From Liolophura sinensis (Eukaryota > Mollusca > Polyplacophora > Chitonida > Chitonidae): 64,000 nt of DNA. The stretch's first letter is position 1. Every line of letters begins with the position of its first letter. This document shows positions 21,437-34,753 of this stretch, in pieces. The stretch lies in the NCBI RefSeq assembly GCF_032854445.1, contig NC_088295.1:60681249-60745248 (forward strand), read 5' to 3'. The notes under the pieces are model-generated. The model was given only the letters and a program-made list of their open reading frames with translations. It made no database searches and was not told where the DNA came from. The position numbers and the translations under genes were made by a program.

Positions 21437-22460
21437 GTAAGTATGACATTGTTGTGATAATAGCATGTGCACCTCTAGCTATGACATATTACATAAGTGT
21501 ATCACGCTTCTGGGTCAGTCAATTACGTCGATATTTATGATACGATAACAGTTAACTGTAGATATAAAACATTTTTATAGTCATATTTGAGTAGGATACA
21601 CGTTATTAGATAGTGATACAGACGTAGTAGTTGCTTCCATAGACGTTGTGAATGCAATTTGCACATATGACGTTATATAAACTTATGTTACATTTTGGCG
21701 CTATTGTTGTCCACGAGTGTTTTATTTTACGTATTGCCCAGTTTCTGGGAACAGCAGTCGTGATGAGGAAGTATAAGTCGGTGTATAAGGAAGTTATACA
21801 AAGCTTATTACTCCTGGTTTTAAGTAAGTTGAGCGTTGAGACTTGAATTCCACGCTTTCTGATATGTACTGCCTAAAGAAATACGACAATCAGAGAATGA
21901 ACTTAAACTATTGGCGTTTTCTACGCAACCAGATAGACTTTTCCTATTATACAGAACAGACATGACCCTGTCCCGCTTCATAAGCTCTGAAAATTTGCAT
22001 ACAATCCTACAGTCTACTGGACATAGAATCAACCTACTAAAGCATCAACTAGTGTCAGATATATAACAAAATTTATTCCATCACATCTCTATGGAAAGCC
22101 CACAATAATACTTATAACAACCAAATACCGGTATACACAATCCAATAGTGTTAATTAAGACTGACCTAATTATGTGCTATGACTGAATGACTTTATGAAT
22201 GGCTTTACGCACGTCCGGCAATGTTTCGGCCATATTGTTGCGATATTTGTTAAGACATAAGACATGGGCAAGCGTGCAAACTTCTTTCTATTTCTGACAT
22301 GTATAAACTATAACTATCTAGAACAATCCCGTGTGCATCTTGGGCACCATATTTGACGTTTCTGAAGATAAAAATATACTGAGCTTAGAAGATTTAATTC
22401 GTATCAAAAGTAATCAATTTGACACATATTTTTCCAGAAAAGTCCTAAATTTTCTTCCAG

Positions 22461-22475
22461 GGACACAGAGGGCTT
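22461..22475 (+). CDS. Copy B possible 15-nt microexon
   Basis: Identical to 12082-12096 and with the same weak GTAGTA donor. Uncertain. Confidence 0.25.
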
Positions 22476-24564
22476 GTAGTATGTTGTAGTCTGAGTCGAT
22501 AGGTGGACAAGTCAAAAGGAGTTTTGTGTTTTCTACCCAGTGCCATTGTATTACAAGAAAATTATATAGAATACTAGTATCTAGTGTTTGCTCGTTTGAA
22601 GTCTGGATTATGTGTGCTGTGTATCTGACATGTGCATTGAGGGTCATATTAATGGGTTGGTTGTTGTCTGTGTAAAGTAGGAACGACGATAGAGTGAAAT
22701 CCAGATGTCTTAATCTAATTCCACTTGTCATCAGGTCCGATCTTAACTGATAGCGTCTGGGTGCGTGTTTGCCTCATATGTTTCTAGTACATGAATAGTG
22801 CCAATTTACTTAGATTGCATGAAGGTTTTGAATTTGGTGTTCCGTTACATGTATCAATACTGTACATACGTGGCAAAAACAAACTACCTAGAACTCGAGA
22901 TTTTTTTTTGAAGTCAATGCATGTCATAAGAATCGTCCGTCGAAAACTAAACAGTATGCAAAATGAAGCACTCGTGGTCGAAGAATGACGTCATTATGTA
23001 AGAAGGTTATTGCTTTTCGCATGAGATCTAGTATCTCGGTTTTACACACCTGGTAAGCTGCAACATAATAAACCTCGGCTGAAGCACTCGGTCTATGATG
23101 TAACCGTTTACCAGGTGTATAACCGCGATCAAACACCTCAAGCTCAGGTGATAACCCTTAAGTGGTGTCTGTCGGTACTCTGTAAAAGTCCACTTGTATG
23201 ACTGGTACCCGTATTGTGGCAATAAAGCATGTCCACATAACGATGTGTACCAGCAGTACCCAAATTGTTCACCAGGCATACAGATGATACACATGCCATT
23301 GTGGGTGTGCACATTTGTGTACAACCACTTGTATAGTATAAATATAGCACACTTGTATGGATAATATAGTGTATTTTAATAAACTGTAATGCTATGTGCA
23401 GCTATTGCTATTGCTTTGTAAAAACTTTTCATCTGTAACACTATGTAATAATATAGATACCATACATACAAACACATTTTGACATTTACTGGTAGATGCA
23501 AAACAAATATGTGTCAGAGATAAGGGCGTGTAAAAACTGGTGATTCCCCCGGTTAACAGGATTTTTGAAATATGCATTACATGTAACTTGTTTTGATAAT
23601 TATTTAATTCTTTGCCTAATTATATACTATTTTCAAAGATATTTAAAACAGCTGAAAAGATGTCACTCTTGGTCAAATTAGCATAAAAATGCAATTAAGG
23701 CTCAGCATACGAGCAAGTGAAAACTATGCTTAAAGATATTTTATTTTTTGTCATTAAATGCATTGAAATATTCAAATTCCTGTTGCACACAGAGACATGG
23801 TGACTTAAATAATGTTCATAAACACTACACATACATGTGGAAAAAATGTGACGTCACCTTGGAGTACCCTCCTATTGGTAACATAGTACGTAAAGCCCAC
23901 CTTAAAATTCAAGAATTCTATTCTATAAAGTATACAAATATGAACCAAAGCGCTCTGATATATGTAACTTTCAGTATCTCTCTGGCGTTGCTTACTTTAA
24001 TGTTGAGGTGTCTTTTCCATTAATCAGTCATCTGACTGGCCAGGTAAATGCAAGATTTAGGAATGCATCCAATCCAGATTAACATACATGTCATGTAAAA
24101 GGCATGCCTGCATGGTATTGATGTCTTTGACAATTGTAATGACACAGCGTGAACAATCTCTTCTTACTTGTTATTCATTCCCATTAATACACTATTGTTT
24201 ATCGAGAAATATCACCAGAAACTGTATCCCTGAGTAAATTGTGTTCCTTATTGTAAATATCTGCCTATAAGTATTTTATTTTACTAACGCATGCTCATTT
24301 CTGATATTTAAAGGTAACCTGCATTTCAGCTTGAAGCCTGTGTACTTTGGGAGAACATTTGTGTTCAAGGCTTTCGTGCAATTTCATTGATATAGTGCTT
24401 TGTACGGCTGTTCTTACTGATTACAGTTAATTCCAATGAAATATGCAGGAAAAAACTTGAATACCGTTAACATGTTTTACTTAGTCCGTGTCTGAGTAGA
24501 TAATATTTGGTTGTTTATCAAATGATGATTTCCCTTCTAAATGCAATTTCATGTTAAATTCCAG

Positions 24565-24579
24565 GCCCTACAGCACCAG
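24565..24579 (+). CDS. Copy B stalk microexon, 15 nt (first of two)
   Basis: ATTCCAG, 15 nt, GTATGT; phase 1-1; encodes Pro-Thr-Ala-Pro. Counterpart of 14237-14251. Confidence 0.5.
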
Positions 24580-25786
24580 GTATGTCTGTTACCGTTTTCT
24601 CTATTTCATACACATGTTACATATATACATGTACAGATATTGCTCTTTTGTGTTCTGAATATTATACCAATTATTTTACATGGGTTTGTTTACATTGTTA
24701 TGTGTATCGGGGTATACTATTGATACACTTGCCATTGTGGAAGAGTACATTTGTACACAGTCACTTTTGATAATTATTTATTTCCTTAGTGGATTATACA
24801 CTATTTTCAAAGGTAAGGGGTATTATTTAAAAAAAGTTGAAAAGATGTCAAATCTCGGCAGGCGAACAACTGAAAACCATGCTTAAATATGATTTAATAT
24901 ATGTTTTCTTTATATACATCTAGAGGCAGTATTTACTCATTTTCAACTGGCCTATTTGTACACATATACATGGTTACTTCAATGATCTTCATTAACACGG
25001 CACACAAATGTGAAGTTACATCGGAGTACCCTCCTATTGGCAACATAGTACATAAAGCCCACCTTAGAATTCAAGCATTTAACTCTATTCTTAAAAGTAT
25101 AAAAAATATGAACCAATGTTCTCTGATATATGTAGTTTTCTTCATCTCTCTGGCGTTGCTTACTTAAATTTTGAGGTGTCTTTTCCATTATTCAGTCATG
25201 TGACTGACGAGGTTAAATGTAACATTTAGGAATGCATCCAATCCAGATTAACATACATGTCATGTAAAGCGCATGCCTGCATGGTATTGATGTCTTTGAC
25301 AATTATAATGACACAGCGTAAACAATTTTTCCTTTTTCGTTATTTATTCACATAATTATAATCGTATTTTCGAGAAATATCACCAGAAACTGACATATCG
25401 TCTACGTTTTATAAATAGTCTATGTAATCTCAGTGCTGTATTTCTGAGTAAATTGTATTCCTTATTGTATCTCCCTATAAAGTATTTTGCTTTACAAATG
25501 TATGATCATTTCTGATAGTTATAGGTAACCTACATGTCAGCGTGAAGCCTGTGTACTTTGGGAGAACATCTGTGTTTAATACATTGGTGTAATTTTATTG
25601 ATATAGTGCTTTGTACGGATGTTCTTATTGATTACAGCTCATTCCAATAAAATATTTTTAAAAACGTGTATATCATTAATATGCTTTACTTAGTCTGTGT
25701 CTGAATACACAGCATTTAGTTGTTTGAGAAGCCTAATTTTATCAAATGTGTGATTTCCCTTCTAACTGCAATTTCATTTGAAATTC

Positions 25787-25801
25787 GTCCTTCGACCAGC
25801 A
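25787..25801 (+). pseudogene. Degenerate second copy of the 15-nt microexon
   Basis: In the duplicated unit the sequence is AAATTC followed directly by GTCCTTCGACCAGCAG and GTATGC. The CAG acceptor seen in the other copies is missing, so the exon is probably not used in the same way, although the donor and reading content remain. Confidence 0.5.
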
Positions 25802-26380
25802 GGTATGCCTGTTACCATTTTCCTCCAATTCATACACGTGTTACATATATACATGTACAAATATTGCTCTTTTTTGTCCATTATGTTACACCAATATTTT
25901 ACATGCATGGGTTTGTTGATTACTGAAAAAAAATATATTAACGTTTAAACTTGAATAAATGTGCCGTTTGGTTCAGAATAGGCATCTAACTGGCGTGAGA
26001 TATGACGAATATAAACTACCAGTACAACTACCAGTAGTTGTGCTGTTATCTCTTTGGTTTTCTCGGGATCCAAGCATAAGTGCTGATCTGTCATGCATAA
26101 CGCAAAAGACTTGCTATAATGTAGACTGATGGTTGTGGTTTGCGTACTTTTTCTGCAGGCGCATATGATTTTTTGGCTTCTATGCAAATATAAAGAGCAT
26201 TTCTAAGGCAAATTTATGAAATGATTTCAGCAAACTGAACATTTAGTGGCACATGTAACTTTTTAATTTATTGGAAAGAAATGTTATCGTATCCAATGCT
26301 CTCACCTGAGTTTTTGTAAAAACCGCTCGCTAACACAATTTTAACCTGATAAATTCTTTCTTTATTGTTTTAAGAGCCAG

Positions 26381-26473
26381 ACTGTTATTTGATTGCTGTC
26401 TTAGTGCTAGCGTGCCTCCTGGGGTTGGGCTGTGTAATATTTCTGGGAATTCGGATAAAGCGAGGACCTAAAG
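26381..26473 (+). CDS. Copy B membrane exon 1
   Basis: 93 nt, phase 1-1, same sites as 14823-14915. Replacements: N to Y, A to V, A to G, L to R and T to K, plus a changed first split codon. The hydrophobic core (LIAVLVLACLLGLGC) is kept. Confidence 0.85.
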
Positions 26474-26825
26474 GTACATGGTGCAAATGATGGTCTCAGT
26501 TTTCTTTACAAACTTACTATATTAGTTATCTACTATAATTGTTATATCCCCCTCCCTGACACCATATGCGACATTAGTGGATTTATTATCAATATATCGG
26601 TCATTTAGTAAAAATGAATGACCATGTTTAAATGTATAATCCATATATAACTGTACATTTTTCTACACTGTATCTTGATTTAACGGTGTCATGCTTGATC
26701 TATCAAGGCACAGATAGGAACCGTTACCTTTAGGCTGTCTTACGGGTAAGTGTTTGACCAAACAAACATGAAATGTATGTGACTTTGTCCATTTTGCTAA
26801 TTGAAATTTTCCATATTCTGTTTAG

Positions 26826-26975
26826 GATCATACAGGATGGGAATAATAGCGATACTTGGTACTACAGCACTCGTCACCGTGGTCGTTATCATCCTGGTCG
26901 TATTGGACCTGAAAAAGATTTGTTTTGAAATTCTATCTCTCCAAAGAAATTCCCAAATTAGCAGTTGCACTGCAG
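26826..26975 (+). CDS. Copy B membrane exon 2
   Basis: 150 nt, phase 1-1, counterpart of 15270-15419. The lead changes from SCWKG to SYRMG and the loop has several replacements (D to K, F to S, P to L, N to S, E to A). One of the lead Cys residues is lost; the later Cys residues remain. Confidence 0.85.
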
Positions 26976-27370
26976 GTATAAAGTTTTTGAACAAAATGAT
27001 ACAAATAAATGTGCCATTCAATGAATATGTTTATGCTATGTGTTACATACAAAATCTAACCAAAATTGTTTATCTTGGAGACCGGGTCCCTTGGCAATGT
27101 TAATATGTTATTGTTTATCGAATGTAATGACACAACAACATTTTAAGCAATTCTAGAGCAGTGACTCTTGACAAATTGCAGTTATAACTCTTTACCTAAT
27201 TTTTATTACAAAGATAGGTTTGTATGCTTTACTATGTTCCTTCTATTTAAGCAATATTAAGCCTAAAATATACATTTTAACTTAGCTGAAAAACATACGA
27301 AACCACTAAGACGAACCAATTCACCGAATCGTTAATAGGGATCTCTAAGTATGCTCTTATATTATTACAG

Positions 27371-27480
27371 AATCAGACTTAGCTTCAGCTTCAGGCATTT
27401 CAGGACTGGGGATTTCCGGCAGCGCCTTGTTTGCACTAGCTGAAGTTGCGTTTATTGTTGCAATGGTTATTTATTGCAAG
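27371..27480 (+). CDS. Copy B membrane exon 3
   Basis: 110 nt, counterpart of 15815-15924. Four base changes, all replacing residues (S to G, V to A, G to E, Y to C). The G to E change puts an acidic residue inside the hydrophobic run (FALAEVAFIV). Confidence 0.85.
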
Positions 27481-27879
27481 GTAGGTAAACAGTCATGTGT
27501 GCATTAAGATTTCAATAAGTAAAAGTGAGTCTTGGCGATTTCTCAGTTACCTTTGCGTCACACATCTTTGAACACACAGTTGCTAAATACATTAAATAGG
27601 ATGATCATGTTATGCAGGAGCAGTCAATGTATTTATATGTACAATTTTTTACAGCTAAGGTATGTACAATTGTCACATTTTAATGATGCCTTTCTCCAGC
27701 AACCAACAGAATTACCCGGCATCAACTGATTGATGTTCATTTTACAAATGTATGCACTGTACTTGGGTATTCCAGTGGTCTTTATTTATTTATGTTGCCC
27801 GTCTTCTGAGGACTTCAGTTTTGTAAATCATTTCTACATGTATTAACTAATTTCATTTCCTTTTTATTTATTTTTTTAG

Positions 27880-27915
27880 GATGGTAAAGACACAGAATGG
27901 AACAGGCTGATCTAG
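27880..27915 (+). CDS. Copy B last coding exon, altered tail
   Basis: Phase 0 after TTTTTTTAG; reads DGKDTEWNRLI then TAG at 27913-27915. A deletion of about 38 bp relative to copy A, beginning within the tail, replaces the last residues. The downstream UTR realigns with copy A. Confidence 0.65.
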   Translation, partial: DGKDTEWNRLI

Positions 27916-27987
27916 CTAAAAAAAAACCTGGAATGGTGAAGAGCATGGGAGCTGAGTGTACGTGAAAGCGCAGACCTTCAAATGGAG

Positions 27988-27993
27988 AATAAA
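27988..27993 (+). terminator. Polyadenylation signal AATAAA (copy B)
   Basis: Same position relative to the UTR as 16455-16460; 73 nt after the copy B stop codon. Confidence 0.5.
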
Positions 27994-29222
27994 CCGATGA
28001 GCCCCCCCACCCTCCCAAAAAAAAAGAGAAAAAAACTGTCAACCAAAAACGTTTGAGCAGTCAATGTTGTCTTTGACAGCGAATTATACAGTAAAATAAC
28101 GAAACTGTTCTTTGAGAGTTTCGACCAATTGTCGTTTCTTTCTAACCAAATTTTAAGATTATATAGTTCTGTCGCCCATTATTGTGTGCGTATATCTGCA
28201 GTGGTAAAAATATGCGAAAAGCTGTGAAGAAGGAATTTTATCAATTTATTTCTGAGCAGTGTATTCTGGGTGCACCATAATGTTGTATTTTTGTTATGTT
28301 TTGGTGTCCTGACGTACACAGTGTCATCTGCGCCTTTTGTGCCACAGTCTTTGGCATCTGGGATTACATCTGTCCCACTCTTTATCTGTGATAATCTTTA
28401 CAACTGGCTTTGTAGAATACAGCTAATAGTAGAGCAGACTTGAACGGGATGTAATGCATTTACGATTGACATCTTTGGGTTTGAGAAAAACACACAAAGC
28501 AAGACATTCAGGGTTGTCCAGGTGCTATGTAAGTTAGGTAATAGGTAGAGAGGTGATGTTTACCCTACAGCTCTCCAGTGCTTGACTGTAATTTAAGCAA
28601 AATGATCCTGGTCATATTGGTCAAAAATGATCCTGAATGGTATGTGAATATCTCTCTATTATCAACCACGTCATTCTCGGGAACAGAGTAGAGGGTCTGA
28701 TGTCTGCATAGATATTGTCCACATTATTTCTTGTTCATATTCGGTATTTGCAGTAGGCTTTATATTATCCACGATCATGAAAATAACAAATCTTTGGAAA
28801 GCTCGTAGCAGAAGCTTTGGTGGAAATTGTGTGGAATATATATTCATCCATAATCAGTAAATCCATTCAGATTATTATTTACATAGATATATAGTTAATT
28901 GAGAAAAAGAAATGAAACAGGAGATAAATATTTTGGTGTTTGGATTTTAAGAATACTAACCTTTACGAATGTTCTCTGGTGTCTGAGTGATTTTTCTGTG
29001 CAGTTCAAATATATTATGACAACAGACAATTCAGACATTTATTTATATTTTAACTGTTTGGCACGGTTTTACATATCCAATATTTCTGTTAAGCACAAAA
29101 TGATGACACGCATATTGCAGCAACTATGTGAATGTGTTCGAGTTTGACTCTTATCTTTTGGCATGTGTTATCATTAGTTCTCGGTGTATATTATGAATAG
29201 TTTAACCCTTAGAGAGTATTGT

Positions 29223-32200
29223 GTGAAAGTTGTTTATTTGCCTTGGATTTGTAGATAATAAATCATATAAAAGAAATGCTCATTTTATCCATGTTTATCA
29301 TTTTGTTCATGCCCATATATTCTTGTTTCGCCAGATACTAGTTCCTAGTGAGCTTCAGGGTTACCATAGAAACAGGGAGACACAGGAATAGTATATGTTA
29401 CAAACCATGCAACTACATACAGGGAATGTATACTAACGAACACCTGCGTTATTCGGGTCACATTGACCCTATGTCCTTCATTCATACCTTCTATAGAAAG
29501 CAATAATGGAGTTCTGCGAATTCAGGCTATGTTTTCATCTACTGTGAGGTACGTTCGAATCCACGACTAACCCTGTCCGTACGTCCTAACTAGAACAAGG
29601 CTGCCGTTTAAAGTCGGTGTAGTCATAGCAACTGTCAGTTCGAGTCCAGGGAGAAATAACAAGCATTTTCAAACTACGTGAATTTTAGCACACAACCTTT
29701 GGTATGAAGGATCAGTAGACCGTGTCAGGTTTCGTAAGCTTGCGCCAATGATTTAATCTTACCTCACTCCAAAGCACAGGTAACACTACAACCTATCGTG
29801 ACCTAACACGAAGTAAATGGAAAAAAGTCCACGCTACAGTGATTCGGTATAGATCTCCGGGAAGCTTAGGTAAGGCTAAGGTGCACTCTCAACTGAAGAG
29901 CTCTTATGACACGCCTGTGGCATACTACAGCTTAAATACCATGATTTATGTGGACTATGCATTACAACATTTGATAGACGGTTTGCCCTGGATCGTTCTA
30001 CTTCAGTGAAGGCACTCACATGGTGTATGAGACTAAATTCCAAAAGTAAACGGGTATTAGTGCTGTCCGTTTGTCTGAGTGTCTGTGCTGGCCGTCGTCG
30101 TAGAAGTGAAATATTCTTGAGTACGGCTTAAAACAGAAATGAAATGAATAAATAAATAAATGAAGAAATAAATAGATTTAAAGAAACAAAGATATTTTTC
30201 CAACGAATATCAAAATAGGACAACAAATATCTTACATAAAGAAAACTAATAAAAAAAAACTGTAAATGAGAAACCACCTGATATTACGAAATGTGCAACG
30301 GAAATATACCTGCTGGAAATCAACAATTAAAGACTTAAATGTACATGTATTTTATGGTTTCACGTACATTGTAGGTTTGTCTCTCGTACTATTCTTTCCT
30401 ATTATGAGCGTCATAGTATGTATGTAATAATCACAGTTTGGCATACATAATGAGGTACTTTGGTGTCTGTTGGACTTGATGTTTGCATTTGTGTTTGTTT
30501 ATTACAGGCAGGTTTATAGTTAGAGAAAATATGATTTCCAGCACTCGGGAATAAACCACCGCCCTTGTTTATTTACATGTTTATTTCACACGTTATGGAT
30601 GAAAATGTGTAACGAATCTATGCTTCGAAACAGACATTCGTATATATTCTCCTTCGAAAAGGCCATACCCCAAGCACTCACTCACTCAAAATGGACCCAC
30701 TGGATTTCCGTTGTAACACAGGGAGTGATATATGCAAGTTAACTCTGCACAATATTTTAAACCAAGACGATTTGCCAACAGATGACGATGGTTTGAATAC
30801 TTTCAAAAGTCGTTAAACCCGTCCCTTTGAAGAAGTGCGTTTGTTATCTGAATATCTATCGATGGCTTGTCAATAAAATGAAAATAAATAAGTGAAGTTA
30901 AATGAAGTTATTGCTACAAAAACTACAGTGCGTGAGTTATATTCCATTAAACGCTTTTAGGGTAATATGGCGAGACGGTGTCATCTTACATCATTGAAAA
31001 CTGATGACTGCTTCTCCCTTACATATTACCACCTCTGTTTTGTAATTATCTGATATTTCTCATAAACGCCCTTGGAATTTTGTATGTTGGACTATTTTGG
31101 ACATGTACCTGGAATGTTTATTTCATGTGATGACAACATAGCATTTTGAATAATCAGAGATCAGTGACGTCTAATAAATTGCAGTCATTGCTTGTTTTAC
31201 CTTTGTACATGTATGTTTCAGCCAATGTGTTAGCAATTGTGTAGTTGCTAGTATTTAAGGATTTTATAAACTGAGGTAAGTTGACAAGAAGCCTGATTTC
31301 ACCGGTTGACCATTTGCAAAGCATCCAACGCCGATTCTGTTCTGGAATTACTCTCTATGCTGTAGCCTCTTTTCATCAATGGGCACTGTGGACGTAAACC
31401 ATCAATCAAGTAAGTAAGTAAATATATTGCGATTATCGGCTTGAAATGCCCCTTCCAAATAGCAATCTAAAGGTACAGATTTATAATTGTTGAACAATGA
31501 TTTGGGAATTTATTTTATGATTTAACAAACGAAGGCATCCAGCATTCCACTGATATTTCTATAGTGTTCTCAACTTTTTCCTTATTTGTTGTTAATGATA
31601 AGCATAAAGAGAATGTTGTTGACGTATATCTATAACCAGTGACAATTAAAGTGTCCTTTCTCAATCTTTCCCGCAAATGAAATAATAATAATTGTTCTGA
31701 CCATTTTGTTGCACCGTAAAATGTTCAGTAATTTGAAAACAATGTTCTCAGAAACAAACTTGTCTAATGGTTCGATAATTGTGATGACACAGAAAACTTT
31801 AAATCTGCAAGGAATGCCCCCTAGAAAATTGGGACACTCATAGCATTTTAAGAAAAACTTTCACATCTCTACATATAAAATGCATGTACAAATATAGATG
31901 TGCATGCTAGTCAAGAATTCTACCTATTCATATAAAGTTCTTGCAATGCAGCTATTTTGTCTCGTTATAGCGTCAGTACTTAATCTCGAACCACATCTGT
32001 GTTACTCCTTTATACCACAATAGTAAGTGCACACTACACATTACCAGTCTCAAACAGATATTATACATAAAGCAAATGAATACTTCTGGACATTTAAACC
32101 ACTTCGGGGAATATCATACATGGAATGATTGGACATGGCTTTACACCACGATGGCACATAGAGACCGGAGCATCTTATAAATTTGATTACTATTATTTAA

Positions 32201-34715
32201 TCTTGGAAACAATAACTCCAGAAAGGTAGAAGTAGAAGGACTTACGACCACCTCACGACTGGGTCTGGTTTAATGTTTATATCGATGTTTACATAGAAGG
32301 GTGAACTACAATCATAATCCGTAACTGACAAACTAGGAGATATACGCTGGTAAGGTTCAAATCATTGTCCACACTATGAGATTGCAGAGTTGGTTATAGC
32401 TGGAAGTGAAATTTTCGAAAACAGAAATGTGCATACTTTCTTCGAAAGCTAATTGAGACCATATCGTATATATAATAACTATAACTTTACTATCAATGAT
32501 CTTTTTTATATAATGATTTCATATGGGCGAGCCACATTCTCTCACATGTCGTTTAAATGGCACCAGTTTAATCATGGAATCCTCTTTAACTGATCAAAAA
32601 CAATGCATACCTGGCTCTTGACCACAGGTTACCTTGTTCCAGAATTTGGAACTCAGTCTGTGACTTGTGATAACTTGTGTTGTGAAAATATCCAGGTAGT
32701 TGAAACATCAACACATGTCCACAATGCACAAATCTGCGCTTCGCCTTTAGGGTTTAAGCCTACTTAAAGTGAACATAAAATCTGCTACTATATAGAAATG
32801 GAAAAAATGACATAGGACGCAGTTATCACAGAAAAATCTGTAAAAAGAATTGTATAAAGTTTTGAGTCGAGAAGATGAAGTTCAGCATTTCGGATACGGC
32901 ACAGACCAACAGTTCACTCCGAGTAGCCATGTTGTAGAAACCCTTATGGAGTTGGCCAGTCACTAGCACTATGAGCGTCACCTGATAATTGGCTGTCATG
33001 TCAAAAAACCTGTTAGCTCTCGATTGTCCGTGTGGTTTGTTATAGTAGATAGACAGAAACTGATGCAAAAAACTGAATTTTGTGCTTAATTTAAGTGTTA
33101 AGTGTGATGCATTTTTAACCACACATTTATGCACAAGAACTGAGAACGAGTGTCTGTGTCACAATGCGTACATGTTGGGTAGGATACTACAGTAACTTGT
33201 CAGGTTGAGCTGGCAACAAAATCACCATGGGAAAGTCATTGCGTGCAGAAAAATATTGCGACTTTGCAGTAGTTTTTCTTGGCAAAGTCAGATTTATTAC
33301 GAAAATATCCTCCCAGAATCTGAATGAAAGGGTGTATTATCAATCGCAACGTCCTGCTACGTTTGGTAAATTCCCTGAAATCGGTACAGCCAACTAGGCC
33401 AAGTGCTTACACCCATATAGGACGAGGACGAGCAGGACCGCTAAAACACGACACTTGTACCCACAAGCATCGCCCTGACCGAGCGCCAAACTTAAAGAAA
33501 CATCGGATGTTTGGGAACAGAGCTGAAACTGTTTGGTTTGGTATCAGGCGTTTTTGTTTGTATTTTTTCATTGTCACATCGTTTAATGCCGATGGTACAG
33601 GAGAGCTCCTAGGTTTTGTGACGTCACTCTAGTTAGTAATAACATGGCAAACTGGCCTCACAAATGAGTGGATAGATTCTGACGATTGCTTACTATTGAC
33701 TTTGTTGATAAGCAGTGTAGAATTGTTTAAATATTTTTAGAACATTTCTGGAATACTACTTTATTAATTAATTTAGCTTTAGTGACTGAGTTTTTGTTCA
33801 CTTTAAGTATAGAAATGGCAATATAAATGGCAGAGGCTTTTAGTTTTACTTAACTTTCTCTTCTATTGTGTAGGCAATCGACACAATGATAGCTTCTGGC
33901 TGACTGGAGAGTGAATATTTTGAGAAAGGTTAAACTTCATGTGATATCATGTTCATGTGATAATAAATGTCATCTCTATAAGTGTTTGTGTCCGGGGTTG
34001 TATTAACTGAAAATTGAATTCGGACTTCACTTCATTCACTTCAACAGAAAAAAAAGAAATGTTACGCCTGTTTTCATCTGAAATACAAACACGTCCTTGA
34101 TCTAGCAAATTTATATATCTTGCAGCAGATAATCTGCAAGTACTAAAAATAAGCTCTCTAGTGTACCATTGCGTGATTGCGTAAAATAACGTGAATGTGA
34201 TAAACAAAAGAATTCGACCAGCTGTTCAACAGTCACACCAAAGCCATTCTTTGACTTGTCACTGAAACTTGTACACTATGGCTTACTTTAGTGAAACCAC
34301 ATTAAACGTTGACTATATTTTGTAATTAATTACATTACATTAATGTAACTGAGTTTTTTGCACATTCGTGTATCCAGTATTGTTTTTACATGCATCTGTG
34401 TTAAAGTGAAGAGAGATTGAAATCTACGTAAAATTTATCCACAGGTGTATTACTTGGAAGATTAGAGGTGGACCTCCAATCTTTGTGATGAATGAATGAA
34501 AGAATGGGTAATGAATGTACCAGTATTTGTTGCACACAGCTTAAAAATACTATTCTAACCTAAGCGTCCAAACAAACAGTTGCATACCATTCGTTAACTA
34601 TAATGGACGTTAAGGGTCAATGATACAGTGTAGCACGCCTAACTACAAAACCGTAGAAACTTTCCACATGTACCCAGAAACGAAACGAGAAGTTAAGCAA
34701 GAGAATAGGACAGCT
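29223..34715. other. Gene-free stretch
   Basis: No supported exon. It holds a SINE tail at 30085-30178 and, at about 30,970-31,390, decayed sequence in the same order as 57.2-58.1 kb (a CTGATGACTGCTTCTC block, then GATGACAAYANARCATTTTGA, then GGTAAGTTGACAA). Open frames here are short and lack coding character. Confidence 0.5.
30085..30178 (+). mobile_element. SINE 3'-end fragment
   Basis: GGCCGTCGTCGTAGAAGTGA then AATATTCTTGAGTACGGC and AAATAAATAAATAAATGAAG: only the tail of the family. Confidence 0.85.
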
Positions 34716-34722
34716 TCATGCA

Positions 34723-34753
<31 letters not shown>

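Larger units (their letters stand above)
23260..25915. repeat. Internal tandem duplication in copy B (about 1.2-1.4 kb units)
   Basis: The stretch from about 23,260 to 24,690 recurs in diverged form from about 24,710 to 25,915: the GATACACTTGCCATTGTGG block, the GAGTACCCTCCTATTGGCAA block, the CTGCATGGTATTGATGTC block and the microexon region are all repeated. Copy A has only one. The second unit's 3' end continues as copy A does, so the duplication lies within the segment. Confidence 0.85.
17880..29222. repeat. Copy B of the 10-11 kb duplicated segment
   Basis: It begins directly after the gap at the position matching 7720 and matches copy A to 29222, where A stops at the gap. It contains the stalk, membrane and tail exons but no Ig-like or Cys-rich exons, because it starts inside the intron that follows the Ser/Thr stalk exon. 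Confidence 0.95.

Noticed and set aside
28899-29147. Plus-strand 82-codon frame near the end of copy B
   Set aside because: Broken in copy A at the matching place and without coding character.
32826-33134. Minus-strand 102-codon frame
   Set aside because: No homologue recognised, no splice or promoter context, and no second copy to test conservation.
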